A stretch of 64,000 nt of DNA from Geodermatophilus amargosae (GTDB lineage Bacteria; Actinomycetota; Actinomycetes; Mycobacteriales; Geodermatophilaceae): positions 1-64,000 of the forward strand of contig NZ_FPBA01000008.1 in NCBI RefSeq assembly GCF_900116515.1. Direction: 5' to 3'. The position numbers and the translations under genes are program-made. The notes under the pieces were generated by a model. It was not told the origin of the DNA and did not search any database. It worked only from the letters and a program-made list of their open reading frames with translations. Shown piece by piece: positions 19,483 to 28,554 of the stretch. Within the stretch, counting starts at the first letter, position 1. Each line of letters opens with the position of its first letter.

Positions 19483-20267
19483 TGGGCGAGCTGGGTGGCG
19501 TAGAGGCAGATCGCCGCGGCCGCGGCCAGGTTGAGGCTCTCCGCGCGCCCGCGCATCGGGATCCGCACGCGGGCGTCGGCGGCCCCGGCCAGCTCCGGCG
19601 GGACGCCGCGCGCCTCGTTGCCGAACAGCCACAGCACCGGCCCGGCCAGCGCGGACCCCAGCGCGTCGAGCGCGGTCTCCCCGCCGCCGTCGGCGGCCAG
19701 GACCGTGACCCCGCCCGCCTGCAGGCCGGCCACCAGCGGGCCCAGCGGCGCCCCGCGGACGACGTCGACGTGGAACAGGCTGCCGGCGCTGGCCCGCACC
19801 GCCTTGCCGCCGTACGGGTCGGCCGACCCGGCGCCGAAGACGACCGCCCCGGCGCCGCACGCGTCGGCGGTGCGCAGCACGGTGCCGGCGTTGCCGGGGT
19901 CGGCGAGGCCGGCCAGGCCGACGGCGAGCCGGGGCGGCTCGGCGGTCAGCTGCCCGGCGGGCAGGTCGCGCAGCGCGCAGACGGCGACCAGGCCCTGCGG
20001 GGTGACCGTCTCCGACAGCCCGGCGGCGGCCCTCTCGGTGACCAGGCGGACGGGGACGGGGGTGCTCGCGAGCAGGTCGCGGTGCGCGGCGGCGGCGGCC
20101 TCGGTGGCGAAGACCTCGTGGACGCCGTCCGGCGCGGTCGCCAGGGCCTCCGACACCGCCTGGCGGCCCTCGGCGAGGAAGGCGCCCGCGGCGTCGCGGC
20201 CGGCGCGCCGGGTCAGCTTGCGGGCGGCGGCCACCCGCCCCGACCGCTCGGTCAGCAGCTCGCTCAC
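19476..20267 (-). CDS. SpoU/TrmH-family RNA 2'-O-methyltransferase
   Basis: SAM-dependent RNA ribose methyltransferase of 263 aa. The C-terminal SPOUT domain (from about 105) shows the three family motifs: LADPGNAGTVLRTADACGAGAVV, LFGNEARGVPPEL and IPMRGRAESLNLAAAAAICLY. The N-terminal part is a substrate-binding L30e-like domain. GTG 20267 has GGAGGACG upstream. The position after rplT, upstream of pheST in the typical actinobacterial order, supports an rRNA or tRNA target. The exact nucleotide is not predictable. Confidence 0.92.
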   Translation of the reverse strand: MSELLTERSGRVAAARKLTRRAGRDAAGAFLAEGRQAVSEALATAPDGVHEVFATEAAAAAHRDLLASTPVPVRLVTERAAAGLSETVTPQGLVAVCALRDLPAGQLTAEPPRLAVGLAGLADPGNAGTVLRTADACGAGAVVFGAGSADPYGGKAVRASAGSLFHVDVVRGAPLGPLVAGLQAGGVTVLAADGGGETALDALGSALAGPVLWLFGNEARGVPPELAGAADARVRIPMRGRAESLNLAAAAAICLYATQLAQG

Positions 20268-20364
20268 GTCGTCGTCCTCCCCTGCGGCGCGGACCCCGGA
20301 CACACCGACGCCGCCGGTGCCGGCCCTGGTGGACCGGTCACCGACGGCGTCGGGAGGGGGTGCT

Positions 20365-20751
20365 CTACGCGGCCTGCTCGCCACCGGCCGGAGCGGCGGC
20401 GACGGCCGCCCGGGCGGTCTCCACCAGGGCGGCGAAGGCGGCGGGCTCGTTGACCGCCAGCTCGGCCAGCACGCGGCGGTCGAGCTCGATGCCGGCCAGC
20501 TTGAGGCCCTGCATGAACCGGTTGTAGGTCATGTCGTTCTGGCGCGCCGCGGCGTTGATGCGGGTGATCCACAGCTTGCGGAAGTCACCCTTGCGCACCT
20601 TGCGGTCGCGGTAGTTGTAGGTGGCCGAGTGGAGGATCTGCTCCTTGGCCTTGCGGTACAGGCGCGAACGCTGACCGCGGTACCCGCTGGCGGCCTCGAG
20701 GGTCGTCCGGCGCTTCTTCTGGGCGTTGACCGCCCGCTTCACGCGTGCCAC
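20365..20751 (-). CDS. rplT: 50S ribosomal protein L20
   Basis: 128-aa L20, an early-assembly 23S-binding protein. It starts [15 protein letters not shown] and has the conserved [16 protein letters not shown] and [20 protein letters not shown] blocks. GTG start at 20751. The C-terminus has a short Ala-rich tail. Third gene of infC-rpmI-rplT; in many bacteria L20 feeds back on this operon. Confidence 0.98.
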   Translation of the reverse strand: MARVKRAVNAQKKRRTTLEAASGYRGQRSRLYRKAKEQILHSATYNYRDRKVRKGDFRKLWITRINAAARQNDMTYNRFMQGLKLAGIELDRRVLAELAVNEPAAFAALVETARAAVAAAPAGGEQAA

Positions 20752-20785
20752 GTGAGTACTCCTAACTCGTTGCGGAGGCGGGGGC

Positions 20786-20980
20786 TCAGATGCCCAGCAG
20801 CTTCTTGAGGGTCTTGGTGTCGGCCGGGGACATGACCTGGTCCTTCTCCAGCCGGCGCTTCTGCCGCGAGCTCTTGTGCTCGAACTTGTGCTGGTTGCCG
20901 GCCTGCTCGCGCATGAGCTTGCCGGTGCCCGTCACGCGCACCCGCTTGGCGGTGCCCTTGTGGGTCTTCTGCTTCGGCAT
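20786..20980 (-). CDS. rpmI: 50S ribosomal protein L35
   Basis: 64-aa basic ribosomal protein with the family start [13 protein letters not shown] and the [14 protein letters not shown] core. ATG 20980 follows a GAGGAC element; the open frame runs further upstream but only the 64-aa form matches the family. It lies between infC and rplT. Confidence 0.98.
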   Translation of the reverse strand: MPKQKTHKGTAKRVRVTGTGKLMREQAGNQHKFEHKSSRQKRRLEKDQVMSPADTKTLKKLLGI

Positions 20981-21092
20981 GTCCTCGTCGTCCTGTTCGT
21001 CCGTCGCTCGTCCGGCGCGGTGCCGTGCGGCAGCACGGAGCTGCCGCACAGCACCGTCGGTCTGTGGTGGTGCGGTCCTACGGGCCGGCCGG

Positions 21093-21674
21093 TCAGGCCG
21101 TGGGGGCGTGGCCCTCCGCGGCCCGGTCGGCCTTCGCCTGGCGGCGGGCGCCGTCGGTCGCGGCCTGGTTCCGGTGCGGTGCGATCACCATGACCATGTT
21201 CCGGCCGTCCTGCTTGGGGTTGGACTCGATGACGCCCAGTTCGGAGACGTCGGCGGCGAGCCGCTGCAGCAGGCGGTAGCCCATCTCGGGCCGCGACTGC
21301 TCGCGACCGCGGAACATGACCGTGATCTTGACCTTGTCGCCGCCCTTGAGGAAGCGCTCGACGTGGCCCTTCTTGGTCTCGTAGTCGTGCGGGTCGATCT
21401 TCAGGCGCAGCCGCATCTCCTTGATGACGGTGAGCGCCTGGTTCCGCCGGGCCTCGCGGGCCTTCTGGGCGGACTCGTACTTGAACTTCCCGTAGTCCAT
21501 CAGCTTGGCGACCGGCGGCCGGGCCATGGGCGCGACCTCGACGAGGTCGAGCTCGGAGTCCTGCGCCAGGCGCAGCGCCTCGCCGATCGACACGATGCCG
21601 ACCTGCTCGCCCTCCGGCCCCACGAGTCGGACCTCGGGGACGCGGATACGGTCGTTGATACGGGGCTCGGTGAT
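21093..21674 (-). CDS. infC: translation initiation factor IF-3 (ATC start)
   Basis: IF-3 prevents premature 50S joining and checks the start codon. The 193-aa product has the N-domain ([28 protein letters not shown]), linker and C-domain ([26 protein letters not shown]). Between an in-frame TGA and codon 18 of the conserved region there is no ATG, GTG or TTG. The only sensible initiator is ATC at 21674-21672, preceded at 4 nt by AGGAGAGG. Rare infC start codons (AUU, AUC, AUA) are known in other bacteria and give IF-3 self-repression. A GTG further in would delete the conserved N-terminus. Confidence 0.95.
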   Translation of the reverse strand: MTEPRINDRIRVPEVRLVGPEGEQVGIVSIGEALRLAQDSELDLVEVAPMARPPVAKLMDYGKFKYESAQKAREARRNQALTVIKEMRLRLKIDPHDYETKKGHVERFLKGGDKVKITVMFRGREQSRPEMGYRLLQRLAADVSELGVIESNPKQDGRNMVMVIAPHRNQAATDGARRQAKADRAAEGHAPTA

Positions 21675-21967
21675 GGCCTCTCCTCTGCTCTGTCACACGG
21701 GAGGAGGCCGCGCCCACCCGGGCACCGGAGACGACGAGGGCCCCGTGAGCAGGTGCTCACAGGGCCCGTCTCGCCGGTGCGGCACCGGCCCGTCGCCGGG
21801 CCGGGCACGTCGCGAGGCCCGGCCGGGGCGGGCCGGACTCCGCGAACCGGGACCTGGGCACCTCGACGGTGCCAGGTGGGAGCGGGCTCCTCTTGGGTCA
21901 GCGGCCCGGGGCGGGGCCGCTGGAGTGGTTCACGCGCCTCGTGTAGCGGGGAGGCACGCCTATGCTA
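21675..21967 (-). promoter_or_regulatory. long structured leader of the infC-rpmI-rplT operon
   Basis: About 290 nt of untranslated sequence precede infC. On the minus strand it contains a strong hairpin at 21738-21767 (GGGCCCTGTGAGCA paired with its near-complement, one mismatch, 2-nt loop) and GC hairpins near 21895-21925. A -10-like TAGCAT lies at 21967-21962 without a convincing -35. Such leaders often carry ribosomal-protein (L20) or attenuation control in other phyla. No matching motif was confirmed here. No protein gene was seen. Confidence 0.5.
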
Positions 21968-22024
21968 CAGCGTCACGGGACGACAGGACATTCCCCCTGC
22001 CGCGGGCCCCTGCACGGGCGGCCG

Positions 22025-22540
22025 TCAATCCCAGAGCAGCGGGCCGCGTGCCGGCGCGGGACGGGCGGCGCGGTCGGCCTCCAGCAGCGCCCGCAGTCCC
22101 TCGACGGCGCCGGCCGCCCGCTCGCCGTCGACCGCCTGCAGTGCGGTCATCGAGATCGCGTCGCCGTTGCTCAGCTCGAGCGTGGCCCACCAGGCCTTGC
22201 GGTCGAAGCGCACCCCGCGCACGGCCTCCCAGGGCAGCGTGCGGCCGCCGACGACGTTGCGCACCCGGATGCCCGAGGCGTCGGCGTCGACCCGGGAGCG
22301 GCCCAGCGCCAGGATGGCGGCCCCGACGAAGACGCCCACGCCGCCGATGGCCACGCGGTCGGCCGTGTCGAAGGGGTTCAGCGCCGACGAGGGCTGGGTG
22401 TACAGCGCGACCACGACCATGACGGTGACGACCGCGACGGCGAGCAGCGCGCACACCACGCGCAGCACGCGGGGGACGGCGGACACGCGGGCGGGGACGG
22501 CGGACGGCGCGGGCACACCCCCATGGTCCCAGCCCGTCAT
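22025..22540 (-). CDS. membrane protein with bacterial PH domain
   Basis: 171-aa protein: a short N-terminal region, two hydrophobic helices (about 35-58 and 73-90), then a soluble part GIRVRNVVGGRTLPWEAVRGVRFDRKAWWATLELSNGD typical of bacterial PH (bPH) domains. ATG 22540 is used; GTG 22516 is equally possible. Function unknown. It is divergent from the metallo-beta-lactamase gene. Confidence 0.75.
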   Translation of the reverse strand: MTGWDHGGVPAPSAVPARVSAVPRVLRVVCALLAVAVVTVMVVVALYTQPSSALNPFDTADRVAIGGVGVFVGAAILALGRSRVDADASGIRVRNVVGGRTLPWEAVRGVRFDRKAWWATLELSNGDAISMTALQAVDGERAAGAVEGLRALLEADRAARPAPARGPLLWD

Positions 22541-22586
22541 GGTCCCGGGCCGTCCCGGCCGGCCGCGGCTGGCAGAGTGCCGGGAC

Positions 22587-23666
22587 GTGGAGGGGACCGA
22601 CGGCGGCACGACCGGCACCGAGGTGACCGGGCACGCGCAGCGCAGCGCGTGGCGCGAGCGGTCGGTGCCCGGCGTCGAGCGGGTGCGGCCGGGCCTGTGG
22701 TCGGTGCCGGTGCCGATGGACGGCCCGCTGCGCTGGGTGAACGCCTACGTGCTCGAGCTGGCCGGCGGCGGGCTGGGCCTGGTCGACACCGGCTGGGACG
22801 CCGACGACAGCTGGGCGGCGCTCTGCGCGGGCCTGACCGCCCTGGGCGGCGACGTCTCCCACGTCCGTGGCGTGCTGGTCACCCACCTGCACCTGGACCA
22901 CGTCGGGCTGGCCGCCCGGGTGCGCGCGGCCTCCGGCGCCTGGGTGGCGATGCACCCGGCCGACGCCGCCGGCATCACCTCCTTCACCGGCCGCCGGCCG
23001 GAGGAGATGGTGGAGACCGAGGTCGCCTTCCTCGTCTCCCTCGGCGCCCCGCCGGAGGACGCGCGCGACGACGCCGGCACCGCCGAGGAGCGGGTCGGCC
23101 TGCTGCGCGTGGCCCGGCCCGACCGGTTGCTGGAGCACGGCGACCACGCCGACCTGCCCGGCTGGTCGCTGCGCGCCGTGCACACCCCGGGCCACACCGA
23201 GGGCCACCTGTGCTTCGCCGACGAGGCGGGCGGCCTGTTCTTCTCCGGCGACCACGTGCTGCCGCGGATCAGCCCCAACATCTCCACCCACTCCGGCGGC
23301 GCGGCCGACCCGCTGCGCGACTACCTGGGAGCGCTGGCGGAGGTCGCCGGACAGGGGGCCGAGGAGGTGCTGCCCGGCCACGAGTGGCGCTTCCGCGGCC
23401 TGGCCGCCCGCGCCGGCGAGCTGCGCGCCCACCACGAGCACCGGCTGGCCGAGCTGCTGGCCGCCGTCCGGGAGCACCCGGGCAGCACGCCGTGGGAGCT
23501 GGCCGCGTTCCTGACCTGGTCGCGGCCGTGGTCGCAGTACGAGCGGCGGATGCGGATCTTCGCCGTCACCGAGACCGACGCGCACCTGCGGCTGCTCGCC
23601 AGCCGCGGCCTGGTCACCGGCGACGGCGCGGCGGTGCCGACCTGGACGGCGGCCGACCTCCGCTGA
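22587..23666 (+). CDS. metallo-beta-lactamase-fold hydrolase
   Basis: 359-aa hydrolase of the MBL superfamily. The zinc signature THLHLDHVG (HxHxDH) is at about 96-104, a later histidine lies in HTPGHTEGH, the bridging aspartate in FFSGDHVLP, and the last histidine in VLPGHEWRF. A C-terminal helical extension (about 270-350) resembles those of LACTB2-like members. Substrate unknown; candidates are thioesters or organic esters. GTG 22587 is used; GTG 22623 is an alternative and neither has a clear Shine-Dalgarno. Confidence 0.88.
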   Translation: MEGTDGGTTGTEVTGHAQRSAWRERSVPGVERVRPGLWSVPVPMDGPLRWVNAYVLELAGGGLGLVDTGWDADDSWAALCAGLTALGGDVSHVRGVLVTHLHLDHVGLAARVRAASGAWVAMHPADAAGITSFTGRRPEEMVETEVAFLVSLGAPPEDARDDAGTAEERVGLLRVARPDRLLEHGDHADLPGWSLRAVHTPGHTEGHLCFADEAGGLFFSGDHVLPRISPNISTHSGGAADPLRDYLGALAEVAGQGAEEVLPGHEWRFRGLAARAGELRAHHEHRLAELLAAVREHPGSTPWELAAFLTWSRPWSQYERRMRIFAVTETDAHLRLLASRGLVTGDGAAVPTWTAADLR

Positions 23667-23744
23667 GCGCCGACCGGGGCTACCGTGGACAGCCCCGGGT
23701 CGTGGCACCTCGAGACGACGGGAGCGCCACGGCCGGTCCGCGAG

Positions 23745-24482
23745 GTGCCCGTGCGTCCCGACGTCAGCCGTTCCCTCCCCCTGGCCGACGAGCTGTCGGT
23801 GGTCTTCGCGCGCATGTCCGGCCTGCTGCTGTCCGAGGAGACGGTCGCCACCGCCCTCGGCCTGGTCGGCTCGCTGATCCATGAGACCGTGCCGCGGGCG
23901 GTGGGTGCCGGGGCCTCCATCGTCGACGCGGCCGGACGGCGCTCGTCGGGGTCGACCGACCCGCGCGTGGAACGCGCCGACGAGCTGCAGTACGAGCTGG
24001 ACGAGGGTCCCTGCCTGGCCGCGGTGGCCGGCCGCACGCTCGTGCGCGTCGACGACCTGACCACCGATCCGCGGTGGCCGCGCTGGGCGGCAGCGGCCAC
24101 GGACCTGGGACTGCGGTCGGTCATGAGCGCGCCCCTGGTGGCCGGGGACCGCGTGCTCGGCGCGCTGAAGGTCTACGGCGCGGCCGCCGACGCCTTCACC
24201 CCCCACGACGCCCAGGTGCTCACCCTGTCCGCGGCGCAGGCGGCACTCCTGGTCGCCCACGTCACCGCCCGGGAGAAGGCGCGCCGGGCCAGCGACGACC
24301 TGCGGCAGGCGGTGGCGGCCCGTGACGTGGTCAGCACCGCCAAGGGGGTGCTCATGGGCCGGCACGGCATCGGGGAGGAGACCGCCTTCGCCATGCTGCT
24401 GTCCCGGTCCGGCGGGGACGCCGGCACGCTGCGGCAGGCGGCCCGGGCGGTGGTCGACTCCGCCGTCCGCCGGCTCCGCTGA
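23745..24482 (+). CDS. GAF-ANTAR regulator
   Basis: 245-aa sensor-regulator. A GAF domain (about 20-165) includes the RADELQYELDEGPCLAA region typical of actinobacterial GAF-ANTAR proteins, and a C-terminal ANTAR domain (about 175-240) carries VVSTAKGVLMGRHGIGEETAF. ANTAR domains bind paired RNA hairpins and cause antitermination. GTG 23745 is chosen among several in-frame GTGs (23685, 23751). The stop overlaps the PP2C start (TGATG), so the two are co-translated. Confidence 0.88.
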   Translation: MPVRPDVSRSLPLADELSVVFARMSGLLLSEETVATALGLVGSLIHETVPRAVGAGASIVDAAGRRSSGSTDPRVERADELQYELDEGPCLAAVAGRTLVRVDDLTTDPRWPRWAAAATDLGLRSVMSAPLVAGDRVLGALKVYGAAADAFTPHDAQVLTLSAAQAALLVAHVTAREKARRASDDLRQAVAARDVVSTAKGVLMGRHGIGEETAFAMLLSRSGGDAGTLRQAARAVVDSAVRRLR

Positions 24483-25930
24483 TGGCCGCCGACCGCGTGT
24501 CCGGCGACGAGCAGCGCGCGGGGCTCCGGGCCGCGCTCCGGCACGCCGACCTCACCCTCGAGCAGCTGTGGTTGCGGTACTTCCAGCTCGGCGGGAACGC
24601 CGACCTGCTCGACCTCGAGGCGCACCTCGACGGGCTGGTGGGGTTGCCGGACGGCGACGGCGACCTGCTGGCCGTCGTCGTCAACGAACGCCTCGACGAG
24701 CTCGTCGCCGCCCGCCGGGTGCCGTACTCGCGGCCGCTGCGCGCGCCGCGTCCCACCACCGGTCCGCTGGCCGCGCTGCTGCAGCTGCTCGACGCCGCCC
24801 GCAACGCCCCACCGGACCGGCTCGTCCCGCTCGCCGCGCGCGCCGGACGGGTCCTCGGCATCGAGGTCGCGGTGCACGTCGTCGACCACGAGCAGCGCCG
24901 GCTGATCCGGCTGCCGGGCGACGGGCTGCCGCCCACCGACCCGGTCGCCGTCGACGGCACGCTGCCCGGCCGCGTCTTCCGGTCCATGCACCTGCTGCCG
25001 TCGGAGGCCGGCGGCCTGCGGCGACTGTGGGTGCCCCTGCTCGACGGCGCCGACCGGGTCGGCGTCCTCGAGGCGCGGGTGCCCACGGTCTCCGACCTGG
25101 AGGACCCCGCCCTGCGCGAGCAGTGCTGGTGGCTGGCCTCGCTGGTCGCGCACCTGCTGGTCTCGATGGGGCTCTACGGCGACGCGCTGGAGCGCACGCG
25201 GCGCGGCAGGCCGCGGTCGCCGTCGGCCGAGCTGGTCTGGGCGCAGCTGCCCCCGCTCACCGCCGCCACCGACAGCTTCGTCCTGGCCGGCCTGCTCGAA
25301 CCCAGTGCCGACGTCGGCGGCGACGCGTTCGACTACGCCCTGTCCGAGGACACCGTCTCGATGACCGTGTTCGACGCCATGGGACACGGCCTGGGCGCCG
25401 GGCTGATGGTCGCCGCCTCCCTCGCCGCCGCCCGCAGCGCCCGGCGGGACGGGCGCGGCATCCACGACCAGGCCCGCGCGGTCGACGAGGTGGTCGCCGC
25501 CACCTTCCCCGACAGCGCCTTCGTCACCGGCGTGCTCGCCGAGCTCGACGTCGGCTCGGGGCGGCTGCGCTACGTCCGCGCCGGGCACCCCCCGCCGCTG
25601 CTGCTGCGGGACGGCCGGGTTGTGAAGGAGCTGACCGGGGCCGGGCGGGTGCCCTTCGGCATCGGGACGACGGGGTTCGCCGTGTCCGAGGAGGTGCTGG
25701 AGCCCGGGGACTGGCTGGTGCTCTACACCGACGGCGTCACCGAGGCACGGGACGCCACGGGGCGCTGGTTCGGCGAGCACCGCCTGGCCGAGTTCCTCGC
25801 CCGGGCCGCCGCGGCGGGACAGCCCCCGCCGGAGACGGTGCGGCGGCTGATGCGCGCCGTCCTCGACCACCAGGGCGGGAAGCTGCAGGACGACGCCAGC
25901 ATCCTGCTGGCCTGCTGGGCGGCGCGCTGA
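24482..25930 (+). CDS. PP2C/SpoIIE-type serine phosphatase with GAF-like domain
   Basis: 482-aa protein. N-terminal helical segment (1-90), GAF-like sensor (about 95-240), then a SpoIIE-type PP2C phosphatase (about 255-480) with metal-binding DVGGDAFDY, DAMGHGLGAG and LYTDGVTEARD. Such phosphatases dephosphorylate anti-anti-sigma factors or act in other partner-switch circuits. It is translationally coupled to the GAF-ANTAR gene upstream, suggesting one signalling unit. No anti-sigma factor lies next to it. Confidence 0.9.
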   Translation: MAADRVSGDEQRAGLRAALRHADLTLEQLWLRYFQLGGNADLLDLEAHLDGLVGLPDGDGDLLAVVVNERLDELVAARRVPYSRPLRAPRPTTGPLAALLQLLDAARNAPPDRLVPLAARAGRVLGIEVAVHVVDHEQRRLIRLPGDGLPPTDPVAVDGTLPGRVFRSMHLLPSEAGGLRRLWVPLLDGADRVGVLEARVPTVSDLEDPALREQCWWLASLVAHLLVSMGLYGDALERTRRGRPRSPSAELVWAQLPPLTAATDSFVLAGLLEPSADVGGDAFDYALSEDTVSMTVFDAMGHGLGAGLMVAASLAAARSARRDGRGIHDQARAVDEVVAATFPDSAFVTGVLAELDVGSGRLRYVRAGHPPPLLLRDGRVVKELTGAGRVPFGIGTTGFAVSEEVLEPGDWLVLYTDGVTEARDATGRWFGEHRLAEFLARAAAAGQPPPETVRRLMRAVLDHQGGKLQDDASILLACWAAR

Positions 25931-26007
25931 CCGCGGCGCACGGCCGCGACGCACCGCGGTCCCGGGCCCGTCACACGACCGCAACGCCCACCGGCCACCA
26001 TGGTGCG

Positions 26008-27138
26008 GTGACCACTCCGCCCGAGACCGCACCGGAGCCGCTGACCGCCCCGGCGCCGCTGGCCGGGTACACGGTGGCCGTCACCGCGGCCCGGCGGCGG
26101 GAGGAGCTCGGCGCGCTGCTCGACCGCCGCGGCGCCCGCGTCCTCTACGCCCCGGCCATCCGGATCGTGCCGCTCTCCGACGACGCCGAGCTGGTCGCCG
26201 CCACCGAGCAGGTGCTGGCCGCGCCGGTGGACCTCGTCGTCGCCACCACCGGCGTCGGGTTCCGCGGGTGGCTCGAGGCCGCCGACGCCTGGGACCTGCC
26301 CCTGGTGGAGCACCTGCGCACCGCCCAGGTCCTCGCCCGCGGCCCGAAGGCGCGCGGCGCGATCCGCGGCGGCGGGCTGGTCGACGCGTGGTCGCCGGCC
26401 TCGGAGTCCTCGGCGGAGGTGCTCGAGCACCTGCTGTCGGGGGCGGAGGGGCCGCTGGCGGGCCGCCGGGTCGCCGTCCAGCTGCACGGGGACCCGCTGC
26501 CGGAGTTCGTCGACGCGCTGCGCGCCACCGGCGCCGAGGTGCTGACCGTGCCGGTGTACCGCTGGGTGCTGCCCGAGGACGTCGCGCCGCTGCGCCGGCT
26601 GGTCGGCACGGTCGTGGCCCGCTCCGTCGACGCGGTCACCTTCACCAGCGCGCCGGCCGCGGCCAGCCTGCTGTCGGTGGCCGCCGAGCTCGGCCTGCGC
26701 GAGGACGTGGTCGCCGCGCTGGGCGGCGACGTGCTGGCGGTCGCCGTCGGCCCGGTGACCGCCGGCCCGCTGACCGCCGCCGGGATCCGGACCGTGCAGC
26801 CGGAGCGCTCGCGGCTGGGCGCCCTGGCCCGCGAGGTCGTCGCCCGTCTGCCCGAGCGCGACCCGGTGCTGCGGATCGGGACGGCGGAGCTCCAGGTGCG
26901 CGGGTTCGCCGCCGTCCTCGACGGCCGCCTCGTGGAACTGCCGCCGGGGTCGATGGCGGTGCTGCGTGCGCTCGCGGCGCGGCCCGGGGCCGTCGTCGCC
27001 AAGGCCGACCTGGGGCGCGGGCTGCCGGGCGGCGGGGACGGGCACGCCGTCGAGATGGCGGTGACCCGGCTGCGCGCCGCGCTCGGGCCGGGTCTGGTCG
27101 AGACCGTCGTGAAGCGCGGCTACCGCCTGGCGGTGTAG
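26008..27138 (+). CDS. HemD-like/OmpR-winged-helix regulator, NnaR-type nitrate regulator
   Basis: 376-aa protein. An N-terminal uroporphyrinogen-III-synthase fold (about 15-270) starts YTVAVTAARRREELGALLDRRGARVLYAP, and a C-terminal PhoB/OmpR-type winged helix (about 285-375) ends VETVVKRGYRLAV. This architecture is that of Streptomyces NnaR and mycobacterial Rv0260c-like proteins, which sit by nitrate or nitrite genes and regulate nitrate assimilation. Convergent narK next door supports that role. The HemD part is probably sensory rather than enzymatic. GTG 26008 chosen from domain position; no clear Shine-Dalgarno. Confidence 0.88.
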   Translation: MTTPPETAPEPLTAPAPLAGYTVAVTAARRREELGALLDRRGARVLYAPAIRIVPLSDDAELVAATEQVLAAPVDLVVATTGVGFRGWLEAADAWDLPLVEHLRTAQVLARGPKARGAIRGGGLVDAWSPASESSAEVLEHLLSGAEGPLAGRRVAVQLHGDPLPEFVDALRATGAEVLTVPVYRWVLPEDVAPLRRLVGTVVARSVDAVTFTSAPAAASLLSVAAELGLREDVVAALGGDVLAVAVGPVTAGPLTAAGIRTVQPERSRLGALAREVVARLPERDPVLRIGTAELQVRGFAAVLDGRLVELPPGSMAVLRALAARPGAVVAKADLGRGLPGGGDGHAVEMAVTRLRAALGPGLVETVVKRGYRLAV

Positions 27139-27170
27139 ACGACGAGATCGCCGATCTCGTCGGCGCTACA
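27134..27170. terminator. palindromic bidirectional terminator shared by two stop codons
   Basis: A perfect 23-bp palindrome (27140-27162; arms CGACGAGATCG and CGATCTCGTCG) is extended by TGTAG and CTACA flanks. Those flanks contain the TAG stop of the NnaR-like gene (27136-27138) and the TAG stop of narK (27168-27166). It serves both convergent genes. Confidence 0.75.
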
Positions 27171-28554
27171 CCCCGGCCATGCGGGCGCCCGGGCGCAGGT
27201 AGACCGCCCAGGTGACCGCGACGCAGACGGCGTAGAAGGCGATGAACACCAGGTAGGCGGCGTCGCCGCTGCCGGTGGTGAGGAACGACTGGCGGAAGGC
27301 CAGGTTGACCAGCACGCCGCCGAAGGCACCCACCGCGCCGGCGATGCCGATCAGCGCCCCGGACATCCGCAGCGCGTGCCGGTCGGCGTCGGCCGGGTCT
27401 CCCCCGGCGGCCACCTGCTCCTGCGCCTGGGTGCGGAAGATCGCCGGGATCATCTTGTAGGTCGAGCCGTTGCCGATGCCGCTGAACACGAACAGCAGCA
27501 CGAACCCGACGACGAACAGCGGCAGCGACCCCACCTGGCTGGCGGTGAACACCACCGCGGCGCCCAGCGCCATCGCGACGAAGTTCCAGAAGGTGATCCG
27601 CGCGCCGCCGAAGCGGTCGGCCAGCGAGCCGCCGAGCGGGCGGATCAGGCTGCCGAGCAGCGGGCCGAGCCAGGTCAGCGACGCCGCCGCGAGCGGGGTG
27701 GCGAAGTCCGCCGCGAACTGGTTCTGCAGCACCTGGCCGAAGGCGAACCCGAAGCCGATGAACGAGCCGAAGCTGCCGATGTAGAGGAACGACATGATCC
27801 AGGTGTGCGGCTCGCGGGTCGCCTCGCGCATGGCCCGCGGCTGGTTGCGCGCCGTCGACAGGTTGTCCATGAGCAGCGCCGCGCCGACGGCCGCGACGAC
27901 GACGAGCGGGATGTAGACGAACAGCACGATCCGCGGGTGCTCGACGCCTGCGGTGGCCAGCACGAGCAGGCCGAGGAGCTGGATGACCGGCACGCCCAGG
28001 TTGCCGCCGCCGGCGTTGAGGCCGAGCGCCCAGCCCTTGAGCCGGTCGGGGTAGAAGGCGTTGATGTTGGCCATCGAGCTGGCGAAGTTGCCGCCGCCGA
28101 CGCCGGCGAGACAGGAGACGACGAGCAGGGTCGTGTACGAGACGCCCGGCTCGAGGACGACCGCCGTGGCGATCGTCGGGACCAGGAGCAGCGCGGCGCT
28201 GACGATCGTCCAGTTGCGGCCGCCGAACTTGGCGACGGCGAAGGTGTAGGGCAGCCGGACGAAGGCGCCGAGCGCGGTCGGCAGCGTGGTGAGCAGGAAC
28301 TTGCCGGCCGGGTCGATGCCGAAGACCGGCTCGGGCAGGAAGAGCACGACGACCGACCACAGGCTCCACACCGAGAAGCCGACGTGCTCGGAGAACACCG
28401 AGAAGAACAGGTTGCGGCGGGCGACGCGCTTGCCGGTGGACTCCCAGAACCCCGGGTCCTCGGGGCGCCAGTCGTCGATCCACCGGCCTCCGCGGGGTGG
28501 GCCCGGCGGTGCGGCGGGGACGGTGGACGGCGCGGTGCGGGTGGGGGCGGCCAT
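27166..28554 (-). CDS. narK: nitrate/nitrite porter (NarK family, MFS)
   Basis: Inner-membrane MFS transporter of 462 aa with about 12 helices. NNP-family signatures are present: GVGGGNFASSMANINAFYP and the second nitrate motif GIGNGSTYKMIPAIF; LGLNAGGGNLG follows the first. N-terminal cytosolic tail of about 50 residues (WIDDWRPEDPGFWESTGK) is typical of actinobacterial NarK. ATG 28554; an upstream in-frame TTG is less likely. Probably imports nitrate for NasA and may exchange or export nitrite. It is convergent with the NnaR-like regulator. Confidence 0.93.
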   Translation of the reverse strand: MAAPTRTAPSTVPAAPPGPPRGGRWIDDWRPEDPGFWESTGKRVARRNLFFSVFSEHVGFSVWSLWSVVVLFLPEPVFGIDPAGKFLLTTLPTALGAFVRLPYTFAVAKFGGRNWTIVSAALLLVPTIATAVVLEPGVSYTTLLVVSCLAGVGGGNFASSMANINAFYPDRLKGWALGLNAGGGNLGVPVIQLLGLLVLATAGVEHPRIVLFVYIPLVVVAAVGAALLMDNLSTARNQPRAMREATREPHTWIMSFLYIGSFGSFIGFGFAFGQVLQNQFAADFATPLAAASLTWLGPLLGSLIRPLGGSLADRFGGARITFWNFVAMALGAAVVFTASQVGSLPLFVVGFVLLFVFSGIGNGSTYKMIPAIFRTQAQEQVAAGGDPADADRHALRMSGALIGIAGAVGAFGGVLVNLAFRQSFLTTGSGDAAYLVFIAFYAVCVAVTWAVYLRPGARMAGV

